Shown here: positions 1-8,880 of the stretch, one piece after another
Numbering within the stretch: the stretch's first letter is position 1
Layout: every line of letters begins with the position of its first letter
Assembly (NCBI RefSeq): GCF_011007365.1
Contig: NZ_WFKM01000016.1
Coordinates: 55,208-119,207 of the forward strand
Reading direction: 5' to 3'
DNA from: Sphingobacterium sp. xlx-96
Lineage (GTDB): Bacteria > Bacteroidota > Bacteroidia > Sphingobacteriales > Sphingobacteriaceae
DNA length: 64,000 bases
Made by a program: the position numbers and the translations under genes
The notes under the pieces: generated by a model
Told to the model about the DNA's origin: nothing
What the model saw: the letters and a program-made list of their open reading frames with translations, nothing else
Database searches by the model: none

Positions 1-758
1 TCGGTATTGGTTGCAGTAGCCTTGTTTTCTTCTATAGACTTTTCTTTTCCATCATGGCTATGGTTATGATCTCCATGGTCATGATGATTGTGGTCGTTAT
101 CATGATTACAATCCGGACCATGTATATGCTCTCCATCGTGAGCTATGCCATGAACCTCCCAGACACTTGCGAGGTTGGAGAGGATTAGATTGTCTACGAC
201 AGATCGAGCAGGCGATAAAATCCCCACCACCTTAAACGGATGATCATCATGCACATGAGCATCAGCCGATAGACCATGTGCACTATGTATCTCATCGCCG
301 ATTTTTAACTGGTGCTTACGTGCTACCTCAGCTCCGAGTACGATTTCGAAGCTTTTCGACCACAGCTTACCATCAGCCATCTTTAGTTCATACAATCCCA
401 TGAAGGAGGTATCTGTACCTATTATACGGTGCCCTTTATAGTTGTCACCCAACGAGATGGGTACGGCTAGTTGTACAAAGGGGTTCTCGGCTATTTTATT
501 CGCTTCCGCGAGCGATATGTTGCCCGTTGGATTGTCGACATGATATAGACTGCTTAATATGAGTTGCATCGGACTGCCTTTGGCACCAATAACCAAGTCC
601 ACATTTTTACTGTTGTTTTCCAGCTGTTTCTCAAAGGTGTCTCCCGATATATAAATTACCAAAAGTATAGCAACACCAAATGCCGTTAATACTATACTTA
701 ATAGCGTAGCGCCCCATTGCTGGGTTATATTCTTCCAGACTAATGCAAAATTGTTCAT
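1..758 (-). CDS. FtsX/MacB-type ABC transporter permease, His-rich loop (3' end cut by window edge)
   Basis: Reading the minus strand from the ATG at 758 gives an open frame that runs off the left edge. It begins MNNFALVWKNITQQWGATLL, followed by a hydrophobic segment (SIVLTAFGVAILLVIYI) and a large extracytoplasmic domain, as in FtsX/MacB-like permeases. Near residues 200-235 there is a histidine-rich stretch (HDNDHNHHDHGDHNHSHDG) that could bind zinc or another transition metal. The start lies 1 bp after the stop of the upstream ATPase gene, so the two are surely cotranscribed and probably translationally coupled. The family exports lipids, peptides or drugs or remodels the envelope; metal involvement here is inferred only from the His-rich loop. 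The remaining transmembrane segments would lie beyond the window. Confidence 0.85.
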   Translation of the reverse strand, partial: MNNFALVWKNITQQWGATLLSIVLTAFGVAILLVIYISGDTFEKQLENNSKNVDLVIGAKGSPMQLILSSLYHVDNPTGNISLAEANKIAENPFVQLAVPISLGDNYKGHRIIGTDTSFMGLYELKMADGKLWSKSFEIVLGAEVARKHQLKIGDEIHSAHGLSADAHVHDDHPFKVVGILSPARSVVDNLILSNLASVWEVHGIAHDGEHIHGPDCNHDNDHNHHDHGDHNHSHDGKEKSIEENKATATNT

Positions 759-759
759 A

Positions 760-1386
760 TTATAACTGATAGGTATTGGCGAAGTTGTCTTTTATTCTTT
801 TGTCGTGTGTAGCTATGAGTAAGGTTGCTCCAAAAGATGTAGCCGTATCTAATAGTAGTTCGAGTACATGCTTAGTGTTGGTATCGTCCAACGCAGCCGT
901 AGGTTCGTCGGCAACCAACAGTTTAGGCCCATTGACTACAGCTCGAGCTATGGCGGCACGTTGCAGTTGTCCCCTACTCAATTGAGATGGGTAGCTATTC
1001 GTCTTATCCTTCAGTTGTAATTTATCTAAGATTGTTGCTATGGCATTTTTGTCTACTGTTCTTTTTGCTAAATGTTGCGCCAGTTCGATATTTTCTCCGA
1101 TGGTCAGATTTTTTAAAAGGTGTGCTTCCTGAAATATAAAGCCAATGTTATCGGCACGGAAACGGTCGAGTTGACTTTCACTCAATTGATAGATATCTTG
1201 TCCATCAATAAAGACTTTTCCGTTAAAGGGTTTCGATAGCCCGCTTAGTAAATGCAGTAGTGTGGTTTTTCCTGTACCCGAATCGCCCAACAAGAGCGTA
1301 TGTTGATGTTTCTCTATTTTGAAGTCAGGAAACTGAAGTTCGTGCGAGGGTAGATATTTGAACGTAAGATTTTCTGAACGTATCAT
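760..1386 (-). CDS. ABC transporter ATP-binding protein (LolD/MacB-like)
   Basis: Cytoplasmic ATPase that would power the adjacent permease. Visible motifs are Walker A (GDSGTGKTTLL), Q-loop (FIFQEAHLL), ABC signature (LSRGQLQRAAIARA), Walker B (LLVADEPTAALDD) and the switch His (ATHD). At 208 residues it has the compact size typical of LolD/FtsE/MacB-type ATPases. I start it at the ATG at 1386 (MIRSENLTF). The frame extends 11 codons further to a TTG at 1419, but that extension has no family character. An AGGA sits about 12 nt upstream of the ATG. It is the first gene of a two-gene operon with the His-rich permease. Confidence 0.9.
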   Translation of the reverse strand: MIRSENLTFKYLPSHELQFPDFKIEKHQHTLLLGDSGTGKTTLLHLLSGLSKPFNGKVFIDGQDIYQLSESQLDRFRADNIGFIFQEAHLLKNLTIGENIELAQHLAKRTVDKNAIATILDKLQLKDKTNSYPSQLSRGQLQRAAIARAVVNGPKLLVADEPTAALDDTNTKHVLELLLDTATSFGATLLIATHDKRIKDNFANTYQL

Positions 1387-1624
1387 GAATTTAATTATTC
1401 CTGCGGTGTAAAATTTCAACCTTAAAGGTATCGGAAATTGCTTACAATAGAAAATCTTAATGAAATTATTACAGGATTAAGCGCTATTCTTCTTAAAGAA
1501 AAGTTAATGTATCGGAAATAAAAGCAGGTCTATTGTAGTGTAATAGGGAAGCTTTACGGTTTGTTTGGGGGTGCTTAATAATTAATTAACACTAGGTTGA
1601 GGTAAAGGTAATTTGTCGGTAACA

Positions 1625-1652
1625 TTGAATTAATATGTCCATTATACTTTTG
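1625..1652 (+). promoter_or_regulatory. candidate Bacteroidota-type promoter of the TonB receptor gene
   Basis: TACTTTTG at 1645-1652 matches the Bacteroidota -7 consensus TAnnTTTG. A TTG lies at 1625-1627 with a 17-bp spacer, slightly short of the usual 19-21. The position, about 25 nt before the receptor start, fits. Confidence 0.4.
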
Positions 1653-1675
1653 TGTTAAATTAAAATTAATTCAAG

Positions 1676-4531
1676 TTGAAACTAAATTTAAACATTAAAA
1701 AGGCAGGTTTGCTAGTATTAGGTGTAGTAGCAGGCTCTGTTGTTTTCGCACAAAAGACAGATACCAAAGGAAATGTCTTGGGAAAAGAGGCGAATAAAAA
1801 AGATACGGTCAATACGTTGAACGCACAGCAGAAAAATAGCGCCTCGATAGCAGATGGAGTTTCAGCAAGTTCATCTGTTTTTGGTATTCGCGGTAAGGTG
1901 ATCGACGTAGAAACGATGAAACCTATCGCAGGGGTCAGTATTTCCCTTTCGGACAATAGTAAAGTGACCTCGACCAATGCTAACGGTGAATTTATTATCC
2001 CGGTCAACAAAAAAGGAGAATATAAAATAGTAAGTAGCTATTTAGGATATAATAAGGAAACCACGCCGGTAGTTCTAGAAGCTAAAAACTGGGAGATGGT
2101 GAGCGTTGTATTAGTCAATGAATCATCGACGCTAGATGAGGTGGTCGTAACTCGTAGACGTGTACAGGCTAGCGAGTTTGCTTTATTAGAAGAACGCAAA
2201 AACGCTAACCTATTTGTAGAAAAGATCGGTTCGCAGGAGCTATCACGTAAAGGGGTGTCTGATGCAGCTGGCGCGGTAAGCCAATTGTCTGGCGTTTCTA
2301 GACAAGAAGGTTCGACGCAGGTCTACGTACGTGGATTGGGCGATCGTTATATCTCTACATCATTGAATGGTTTGCCAATACCAGCGAGTGATCCTAATCT
2401 GAAAAACATTGCATTGGATATATTCACAACTGATGTTGTTGATTACATTGGTGTCGATAAGTCGTATAATGCATCTTTGAGTGGAGATTTTGGAGGAGCA
2501 AGTGTTAACATCGGATCGAAAGATTTTAAGGGAGATCGCTTGTTTGAAGTTTCCGTAGGATCTTCTGTAAACACCAATGCACTACAGCAGTGGAATAAAT
2601 TTTATTTGCAGGAAGGGCCTAATTTTTTCGGGTATTCAGATTATAAAGCACCAGAGGATGTAGAAGGAAGTTATCATTTCAAAAATGGTTGGGACCCTAA
2701 GAAGAAGACATTGCTTCCAATGAATTTTGCCGTAAAGGCAGGAGATTCCTTCAAAGTCGGTTCTGAGGGAAGAATGAGCCTATTTGCGATGGTGGACTTT
2801 GCGAATGGATACAATGCACGCGAGGGCGTGAACTCCAGTTTTAGTGCGCAGGGAGCACCATTAAAAGCCTTGAGCCAGTTCCAACAAAGCTATACGGCCA
2901 ATACAACTGGAATGTTGAATGCCAACTATCAAATTAATGCCAAGCATAAATTGACGTATAACTTCATGTATGTCAATGCGGGTAATCAATATAGAGATGT
3001 GTTTTCTGGCTATATTAGAGATGCTGGAGTCGATGCCGAGGACTATCGTGGAACCATCAATCGTAGTACGTTTTCCAGTACGCAATTGTTTATTAATCAA
3101 TTGTTAGGTAAACATACGTTGACGGATAAAATAGAATTGGATTGGGGATTAGCATACAATAATGTTAAAGGAGATATGCCAGATCGTTTGCAGAGTATGC
3201 ATAGTGAGACTATTGGTGGAGACCATTATTTCATTCGAGTTAATGCAGGAGATAATCATCGGTATTCTCATTATCTTAAAGAGAATGAACTTGCTGCTAA
3301 TATCGCTACATCGTATAAGTTAGGCGATAATAGAGGTAAACTAACCGTAGGTTACAGCGGAAAAATTAAAGAGCTTTCTTTTAACGTCATGCAATTGAAC
3401 TTTAATATTTTGGACGGACAGCAGAATACCACCAAAATAGATCCTTCTAACCTAGATCAATACCTCGGAGCTTCTGGTTTTGGTTCATTTTATAATCTTA
3501 TCGGCTTAGCTGGGAATGCTTTTCAATATTATAATGGAGATCAAGATATTCATGCCGGTTTTGCAACAATGGATTATAAGTTGACCGATCGGTTGACAGG
3601 AGTATTGGGGATGCGCTATGAAAATATTAAGCAATATGTTGACTTCTATAGCATCGAGTATTCAAGAGATAAAAGCACGTTAACGAAAAATGGATTATTG
3701 CCGAGCTTGAATCTAAAGTATGAATTAAATGCTAAGAATAATCTGCGACTTGGAGCAAGTAAGACCTATACATTACCGCAGTTTAAGGAACGAGTGCTAT
3801 TCTCGTATGATGATGTGACGCAGCGATTCTTTGGTAATCCACATTTGTATGCATCAGACAACTATAATGTTGATCTAAAATGGGAAATGTTTCCTCGTGA
3901 AGGAGAACTATATTCTGTAACTGGTTTTGGAAAGTATATTGAAAACCCCATCAATGAGATTGTCGTGTCATCAACATCGAATGATATCTCTTATGCCAAT
4001 ACCGGTGATAAAGGATATGTTTATGGTATAGAACTGGAAGCTAAAAAATATCTGTTGAATTTGACAAATGATAAGCTTTCTATTGGTTTCAATACCGCGA
4101 TTATGAAGACGGATCAAAAGTTCAATCCAAATAAAGTGCTCACTGAAACTGATGGATTGATCAATATCGATCCGACTAATATTTCATCAAAATTTACTGG
4201 AGCGTCGGATTTTATAATTAATGCTGATTTATCATATCTGAAAAGCTTTGATGCTAACCGAAATCTTTCAGCAACCATACTTTATAACTACTATTCGGAT
4301 AAACTTAATGCCATTGGTACAGGAGGACGTGGCAATCTGGTAGATAAGGGGCTGGGTACGTTAGATTTTGTTTTGAAGTCTAAATTGACTAGGCATTTAG
4401 GTGTTGATTTAGCGGCACGTAATATCTTCAACCCATCCTTCGAAAGATGGCAACAAAATGAAACGCCTGTGATGGTAATGTCTTATAAAAGAGGAGCATC
4501 GTTTAGCTTGGGTGTAAATTATAAATTTTAA
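1676..4531 (+). CDS. TonB-dependent receptor with carboxypeptidase-regulatory-like N-terminal domain
   Basis: Outer-membrane active transporter of 951 residues. The order is a signal peptide (KKAGLLVLGVVAGSVVFAQ), a linker, a carboxypeptidase regulatory-like beta-sandwich (about residues 60-145, GKVIDVETMKPIAGVSISL), a plug domain (about 150-270, with STLDEVVVTRRR and VYVRGLGDRYISTSLNGLP) and a 22-strand-type barrel ending in GVNYKF with a C-terminal Phe. No SusD partner follows. Instead a lipoprotein gene begins 99 bp downstream, so this is a receptor/lipoprotein pair rather than a SusCD system. The only start that keeps the signal peptide is the TTG at 1676; the next in-frame ATG lies inside the regulatory domain. 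Substrate is unknown. Confidence 0.93.
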   Translation: MKLNLNIKKAGLLVLGVVAGSVVFAQKTDTKGNVLGKEANKKDTVNTLNAQQKNSASIADGVSASSSVFGIRGKVIDVETMKPIAGVSISLSDNSKVTSTNANGEFIIPVNKKGEYKIVSSYLGYNKETTPVVLEAKNWEMVSVVLVNESSTLDEVVVTRRRVQASEFALLEERKNANLFVEKIGSQELSRKGVSDAAGAVSQLSGVSRQEGSTQVYVRGLGDRYISTSLNGLPIPASDPNLKNIALDIFTTDVVDYIGVDKSYNASLSGDFGGASVNIGSKDFKGDRLFEVSVGSSVNTNALQQWNKFYLQEGPNFFGYSDYKAPEDVEGSYHFKNGWDPKKKTLLPMNFAVKAGDSFKVGSEGRMSLFAMVDFANGYNAREGVNSSFSAQGAPLKALSQFQQSYTANTTGMLNANYQINAKHKLTYNFMYVNAGNQYRDVFSGYIRDAGVDAEDYRGTINRSTFSSTQLFINQLLGKHTLTDKIELDWGLAYNNVKGDMPDRLQSMHSETIGGDHYFIRVNAGDNHRYSHYLKENELAANIATSYKLGDNRGKLTVGYSGKIKELSFNVMQLNFNILDGQQNTTKIDPSNLDQYLGASGFGSFYNLIGLAGNAFQYYNGDQDIHAGFATMDYKLTDRLTGVLGMRYENIKQYVDFYSIEYSRDKSTLTKNGLLPSLNLKYELNAKNNLRLGASKTYTLPQFKERVLFSYDDVTQRFFGNPHLYASDNYNVDLKWEMFPREGELYSVTGFGKYIENPINEIVVSSTSNDISYANTGDKGYVYGIELEAKKYLLNLTNDKLSIGFNTAIMKTDQKFNPNKVLTETDGLINIDPTNISSKFTGASDFIINADLSYLKSFDANRNLSATILYNYYSDKLNAIGTGGRGNLVDKGLGTLDFVLKSKLTRHLGVDLAARNIFNPSFERWQQNETPVMVMSYKRGASFSLGVNYKF

Positions 4532-4630
4532 GTGTTAGCTTAACAAAAAGCTAATATAGAGTTAATTATAAGTAAATAACAAACATCTTTCTTTGTACTA
4601 TCGAAAGAAGAAAAAATTAAAATTAAAGAA

Positions 4631-5830
4631 ATGAAAAGATCTACTTCTACATTGTTAATGCTCGCTTTACTTGCGGCTACTCCAACGGTTTTTACAGCTT
4701 GTAGCGATAAAGATGATCCTACTGAAATTATCGATACCGATATTCGTACAAATCTGCAAGGAGAAGTTAAGGACGGTCAACATCTAATATTAGAAAGCGG
4801 TACTTACAAATTGAATGGTCCGTTGATTGTGAAAGCTGGAGGAAAGTTGACGATCAAACCTGGCGTAATTGTAGAGGCAACTCCTTTTAAAGGCGGAGAA
4901 GAGATTCGTTATATTGCAGTAGCTCAGGGGGGACAGATTTTTGCAGAGGGAACTAAGGAAAAACCAGTAGTTTTTACCGCGGTAAACAAAACACAACAAG
5001 CTTGGGGTGGTATTGTATTGTGTGGTAAAGCTCCAATTAATAAGGGCGCTACTGCATCAGCAGAAGTTTCTTCATTAACCTATGGGGGTAACGTGGCTAA
5101 CGATAATTCTGGTGTGATTAAATATGCTCGTATTGAGTATTCAGGTTATTCTTATAACACAGAAAAGGAGTTTAACGGTTTGTCTATGTTTGGTGTAGGT
5201 AATGGTACTACCATTGAGTATGTTCAGGTACACGAGGGTTCTGATGATGGCTTTGAATGGTTCGGTGGTACTGTAAATACAAAATACTTGGTAGCGACTG
5301 CTAATGAGGATGATCAGTTTGACTGGACTGAAGGGTGGAACGGTACAAACGAAAACTGGTATGCTAAAGAAGTGGCTACTAAAGGAAATAGAGGTATTGA
5401 AGCGGATAATAATTCAAATAACCATACTGCTGGTCCGATCTCTAATCCAACGATAAAAAACTTAACGTTAATTGGTCGTGGTAATGCGGGATCAGAATTT
5501 CAAGCAATGAAGCTACGTGTAGGGACTAAAGCCAATATTGATAACGTCGTATTGAGTAACTGGCAAGTTGGGTTTGACGTCGAGCATAATGAAGGTATTG
5601 CTTACGTCGGAGATGGTACGTTGAAAGTTACTAATGTTAAGTTCGATAATGTCGTTACGAAGTCAAAAGGAACAACAACTAGTCCTGGAAAAGATCCAGT
5701 AACAGGAAAAGATCTTCCAGGTTTACCAGCTGATGTATCAAAAATCTATACTGAGAATGCTAATGCTACAGGTGCTGGTGCCGGAACAGCTACGCCAGAG
5801 TGGGCTAAAGGTTGGACTGTTGGTTTGTAA
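4631..5830 (+). CDS. beta-helix-like outer-surface lipoprotein
   Basis: A 399-residue predicted lipoprotein: the signal peptide ends at a lipobox (VFTACSDKDD) and the mature protein is Gly/Asn-rich. Repeating segments such as GGKLTIKPGVIVEAT, YIAVAQGGQIFAEG and WGGIVLCGKAPI suggest a right-handed parallel beta-helix. A central stretch is acidic and Trp-rich (DDGFEWFGGTVN, DDQFDWTEGWNGTNENWY). Similar proteins occur beside TonB receptors in Bacteroidota and are often annotated only as hypothetical or T9SS-sorted; this copy shows no obvious T9SS tail. It follows the TonB receptor by 99 bp and is followed by a terminator. It may be a surface binding or capture partner of the receptor, which is inference. 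Confidence 0.8.
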   Translation: MKRSTSTLLMLALLAATPTVFTACSDKDDPTEIIDTDIRTNLQGEVKDGQHLILESGTYKLNGPLIVKAGGKLTIKPGVIVEATPFKGGEEIRYIAVAQGGQIFAEGTKEKPVVFTAVNKTQQAWGGIVLCGKAPINKGATASAEVSSLTYGGNVANDNSGVIKYARIEYSGYSYNTEKEFNGLSMFGVGNGTTIEYVQVHEGSDDGFEWFGGTVNTKYLVATANEDDQFDWTEGWNGTNENWYAKEVATKGNRGIEADNNSNNHTAGPISNPTIKNLTLIGRGNAGSEFQAMKLRVGTKANIDNVVLSNWQVGFDVEHNEGIAYVGDGTLKVTNVKFDNVVTKSKGTTTSPGKDPVTGKDLPGLPADVSKIYTENANATGAGAGTATPEWAKGWTVGL

Positions 5831-5852
5831 TCAATAGTTTCTTAATAAATAC

Positions 5853-5881
5853 AAAAGGTCGATTCATGGAGTCGACCTTTT
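5853..5881 (+). terminator. Rho-independent terminator after the receptor/lipoprotein pair
   Basis: Stem AAAAGGTCGA/TCGACCTTTT with a 9-nt loop followed by TTG and a further T-rich tract, 22 bp after the lipoprotein stop codon. Confidence 0.8.
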
Positions 5882-5913
5882 TGTTTTTATCTTGGCTATA
5901 ATGAAATCATACC

Positions 5914-6609
5914 ATGAGACATTCATTGAGACTAGTTTTATTGTTTTTGCTTGTTAGTCTACAAGCTGGTAATGCATATGCTCAAGCATTATCTATTTCC
6001 AAATACAAAAAGGAACCACTCATCACTGTGCAAAAAGGGTTAGCAATTTTTATGTTGAGTAGTAGGGGGGATCTGCTCTATGTCACCACCAAGGTCGCAT
6101 CTGATCTTGATTTTTCATACAATTTTGATGGTCATTTATCAAAAGTGGGAGACAAGGATGTCTCTTACAATTTTGATGGACTGTTAGTTCGCTTTGGAGA
6201 AATTAGTGTTGACTATAATTTTGAGAGAAAAGTGAGGGAAATCGACGATATACATATCGACTATAATTTAGATGAACAAATAAGAAGTTTTGGAAATGTT
6301 GATATAGACTATAATCTAGATAATAAGATACGTCGGATCGGAGAAGTTGAAATAGACTATGACATTCATGATCGCGTTTGGAGATTTGGAAAAGAAGATA
6401 TAGGGTATAATTTAGATGATAAGGTTCGGCAGTTTGGTGAACAGCATGTGAGTTACGATCTGAATGGACGTATTCGTGAAATCGGAGAGAGTCGTTTTGA
6501 TTATAATCTTGATGGATCGCTCCGTTCTGTTAAAAAAAGTTCGAGCAACATAGTAGAACAGGATATTATGTGGTATTATAATATGATTCAGCAATTAAAT
6601 GGGGACTAG
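5914..6609 (+). CDS. secreted protein built of nine 16-residue YNLD/IG repeats
   Basis: A 231-residue protein with a signal peptide (LRLVLLFLLVSLQAGNAYAQ). From residue 68 it consists of nine consecutive, gap-free 16-residue repeats; Tyr falls at 69, 85, 101, 117, 133, 149, 165, 181 and 197. The consensus is roughly (S/D)YN(L/F)D-x-x-(I/V)R-x-(I/F)G-x-x-x-(V/I). The alternation of Tyr, Asp, aliphatic and Gly residues suggests stacked beta-hairpins or a beta-solenoid. I recall similar YDxxGRI-x-x-IG repeats in uncharacterised Flavobacteriia proteins, but cannot verify this here. No catalytic motif is visible. A non-repetitive tail (about 210-231) contains WYYNMIQQ. It stands alone between a terminator and a convergent protease gene. 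Function unknown. Confidence 0.85.
   Translation: MRHSLRLVLLFLLVSLQAGNAYAQALSISKYKKEPLITVQKGLAIFMLSSRGDLLYVTTKVASDLDFSYNFDGHLSKVGDKDVSYNFDGLLVRFGEISVDYNFERKVREIDDIHIDYNLDEQIRSFGNVDIDYNLDNKIRRIGEVEIDYDIHDRVWRFGKEDIGYNLDDKVRQFGEQHVSYDLNGRIREIGESRFDYNLDGSLRSVKKSSSNIVEQDIMWYYNMIQQLNGD
6115..6537 (+). repeat. nine in-frame 48-bp tandem repeats within the coding sequence
   Basis: Codons 68 to about 208 of the preceding gene, an exact 16-codon period kept without indels. Repeats are diverged at DNA level, so this is an old protein repeat rather than a recent minisatellite. Confidence 0.85.
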
Positions 6610-6689
6610 GATGAGCGTTGTTTTGGAAATCATTTTGTGTTGATATCATTGATTCTAAAAATTTAGGTAAATCGACTATCTCTTTTTTC

Positions 6690-8360
6690 TTATTTTTTGT
6701 CAACAATCTGTTTTGCTAGGAGCATAGCGTATTGCATATCAGGTATTCCATGCCCATAAGGAAGGATTGGTAAAGAATATCTGTCGGCAGATTTCAGTAT
6801 CACGTCATACAACTCCCTATTGTTTAATTCTGGGTACGCTTGCCACAAGCAAGCGATCAATCCCGTCATAATTGGAGTACTAAAAGAAGTCCCATAGCGA
6901 TCGGTAGATATACTTCCATCAGGCTCGACAAGATAAACTGGTGTTCCAAGAGATACCACCTCAGGTTTGATACGCCCGTCTTTTGTCAAACCAAAAGAGG
7001 AGAATCCAGCTATTGCGGAGTTATGGCTGACCGCACCCACCGCTAATATAGAGCGTGCATCAGAAGGTGGAGATACCCATCTTGATTTATTTCCGGCCGA
7101 GGTGACTATAAATATTCCTTTTTCAAAAGCTATATCTACTGCACGACTAGATATGGCTGTCTTTCCATCCGTATCCTCAAAGGTATATTCCTCGTTAGAA
7201 CTTTCAAAATAGTCATAACTTAGCGATATATTTACTAGACTGACACCAGCGCTATCTGCGTATTCCAATGCATTCACCAAGTAATCCTCTTCCACCCGAA
7301 ATTCTGTAGCCTTATCATCTGTGCTGAATAGCCAATAATCAGCCTCTGGTGCGGTACCAATATATACAGAAGGCTTGTTAACTGCCATCAAACTTGCTAC
7401 ATTAACACCGTGCTTATCCAATAGGTAGGGATCAGGTTGTTCAAAGATGAATGATTTGACTTCCTTGATCTTGCTGTTTGAAAATAATGGATTTATATCA
7501 AGTTTTTCATACCCTCCATCAATAACACCAATGGAGATTTTGTCCCCCTTAAACCCCTTTTGATGTAATACGCCGCCATTATTCAATACAATATTATTCC
7601 AGGATGCCATATATTTCTCTTGATCAAAAGAATATGATTCCGTATTCTGCTGTATGATAGGTCCCGTAGATGTGTGTACGCTAGTAGGCAAATTCTTCTC
7701 GCTATATTGGCTCCAGACCACTTCCACATCCTTCACAAACGTAAGTTTACGGTACCTATCCATCAGGAGGACATCGTTGCAATGGACAACTACGGTGTTC
7801 AACCATTTACTTTTCGCTACTACGACACCGCCGATCTGCTCCAGTTGTTTCAAATAGTCTGGCGAAATAGGTAGATCAGTCTCTGTAATTGAAATCCCTT
7901 GTCGATCCCTTCGCTCAATCGATCGCTTTGAAAGAAACTCTGTAGGCCGTCCTATATTATAGTTAGATTTTCCTTTGTCTCTGAGCGTTATTCGGAATTT
8001 GTAGAGTTTCTTGTCCCATACCGTTACCTTACATCTAGTCTCACCTTTACCATCACGCGATTTGGCTATGACGACCGTTTCTCCGGCCCACAATCCTTTC
8101 ACCCAACCTTCTTTACTCACGGTAGCGATCCGTTCGTCGACCGAAGACCAATCAAACAACGAGGGGTCGAGGATCTTTCCGTGCTGTGATAGCTGTAACT
8201 GTGCTCCCGTAAGATAACTTTGCTGTATACTCAGCTCATTGGGAAGGATTTCTATCGCATCTGGGAGAGGTTCTAATTGTTTTGGAGTATCTTTTTTACA
8301 AGATATAGTTAGTGTCAGCAAAATAATATTTGTGACTAGGCCCCATAAAATTCTTTGCAT
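6690..8360 (-). CDS. subtilisin-like (S8) serine protease lipoprotein with Big2-like domain
   Basis: A 556-residue predicted lipoprotein (lipobox LTISCKKD, Cys21). An N-terminal bacterial Ig-like segment (about 35-115; WSSVDERIATVSKEGWVKGL, ETVVIAKS) is followed by a region typical of Bacteroidota S8 proteases (RPTEFLSKRSIERRDRQGI, TDLPISPDYL, about 135-175). The peptidase S8 domain has Asp at about 279 (IGVIDGGY), His at about 316 (DKHGVNVASL), oxyanion Asn at about 424 (TSAGNKS) and nucleophile Ser at about 491 (GTSFSTPIMTG), so it should be active. There is no T9SS C-terminal domain; the lipid anchor probably holds it at the outer membrane or surface. It is monocistronic and convergent with the repeat-protein gene. 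Confidence 0.93.
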   Translation of the reverse strand: MQRILWGLVTNIILLTLTISCKKDTPKQLEPLPDAIEILPNELSIQQSYLTGAQLQLSQHGKILDPSLFDWSSVDERIATVSKEGWVKGLWAGETVVIAKSRDGKGETRCKVTVWDKKLYKFRITLRDKGKSNYNIGRPTEFLSKRSIERRDRQGISITETDLPISPDYLKQLEQIGGVVVAKSKWLNTVVVHCNDVLLMDRYRKLTFVKDVEVVWSQYSEKNLPTSVHTSTGPIIQQNTESYSFDQEKYMASWNNIVLNNGGVLHQKGFKGDKISIGVIDGGYEKLDINPLFSNSKIKEVKSFIFEQPDPYLLDKHGVNVASLMAVNKPSVYIGTAPEADYWLFSTDDKATEFRVEEDYLVNALEYADSAGVSLVNISLSYDYFESSNEEYTFEDTDGKTAISSRAVDIAFEKGIFIVTSAGNKSRWVSPPSDARSILAVGAVSHNSAIAGFSSFGLTKDGRIKPEVVSLGTPVYLVEPDGSISTDRYGTSFSTPIMTGLIACLWQAYPELNNRELYDVILKSADRYSLPILPYGHGIPDMQYAMLLAKQIVDKK

Positions 8361-8700
8361 ATTTATAATTGAATAACGATAATGTCTAAAGGTATATTTA
8401 TAAGTATTCGCTTGTAAAAATATTTGATCAATGTGTTGTTATCGTTTTATCAAGGTTATCATATGTTTAAGTTAAACAGTCACTAAAAAAAGAACCTGTC
8501 CATCCCGTAATATTGAGGTTTGTCCGATATGAAGATCGCACTTTATATTCGCCGATAGCATTACTTGTCGATATTGATCTGTCTTGTTAGTTCACAGTTA
8601 GAAATATGCTGACATTTTCCTGTATGACTTCTCTTTTACAACGGTCTTATCCTGTATAGGTATAATATATGTCTTTTAGATATCTTGAGCTACGCTGGAT

Positions 8701-8835
8701 ATGGTGACCGCTCAGTTTTCAAGTTTGTATTGGGATAGGGGTAATTTTTTAAAAGGAGAAACCGTGTATATGCTTGTTGTTTTTCTTATGGAGATCAACT
8801 TTATGGCTTTGGAATCTATTAACGAATTACTGTAA
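8701..8835 (+). CDS. possible small ORF (44 aa, or 23 aa from an internal GTG)
   Basis: Open from an ATG at 8701 to a TAA at 8833-8835. Inside it, AAAAGGAG at 8751-8758 lies 5 nt before a GTG at 8764, an unusually strong ribosome-binding site for this genome. That start would give a 23-residue hydrophobic-then-acidic peptide (MYMLVVFLMEINFMALESI...). A near-perfect terminator begins 6 nt after the stop. The coupling of RBS, short frame and terminator suggests a small-protein gene or a gene remnant; there is no homology evidence. Confidence 0.3.
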   Translation: MVTAQFSSLYWDRGNFLKGETVYMLVVFLMEINFMALESINELL

Positions 8836-8840
8836 ATGTA

Positions 8841-8880
8841 AAGACCGATCAGGTAATTTTATCTGATCGGTCTTTAATCT
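8841..8880 (+). terminator. strong hairpin terminator with no assigned upstream gene
   Basis: Perfect 12-bp stem AAGACCGATCAG/CTGATCGGTCTT (8841-8852 with 8863-8874) and a 10-nt loop; the 3' arm ends in TCTTT. It would end transcription of the small ORF or a non-coding RNA at about 8.5-8.8 kb. Confidence 0.65.

Noticed and set aside
1666..2010. Long minus-strand frame inside the TonB receptor gene
   Set aside because: Shadow frame of a well-supported gene; no start signal or homology.
8520..8560. MKIALYIRR-like start resembling a recombinase N-terminus
   Set aside because: Nine codons then a stop, with no further match in any frame; too short to support.
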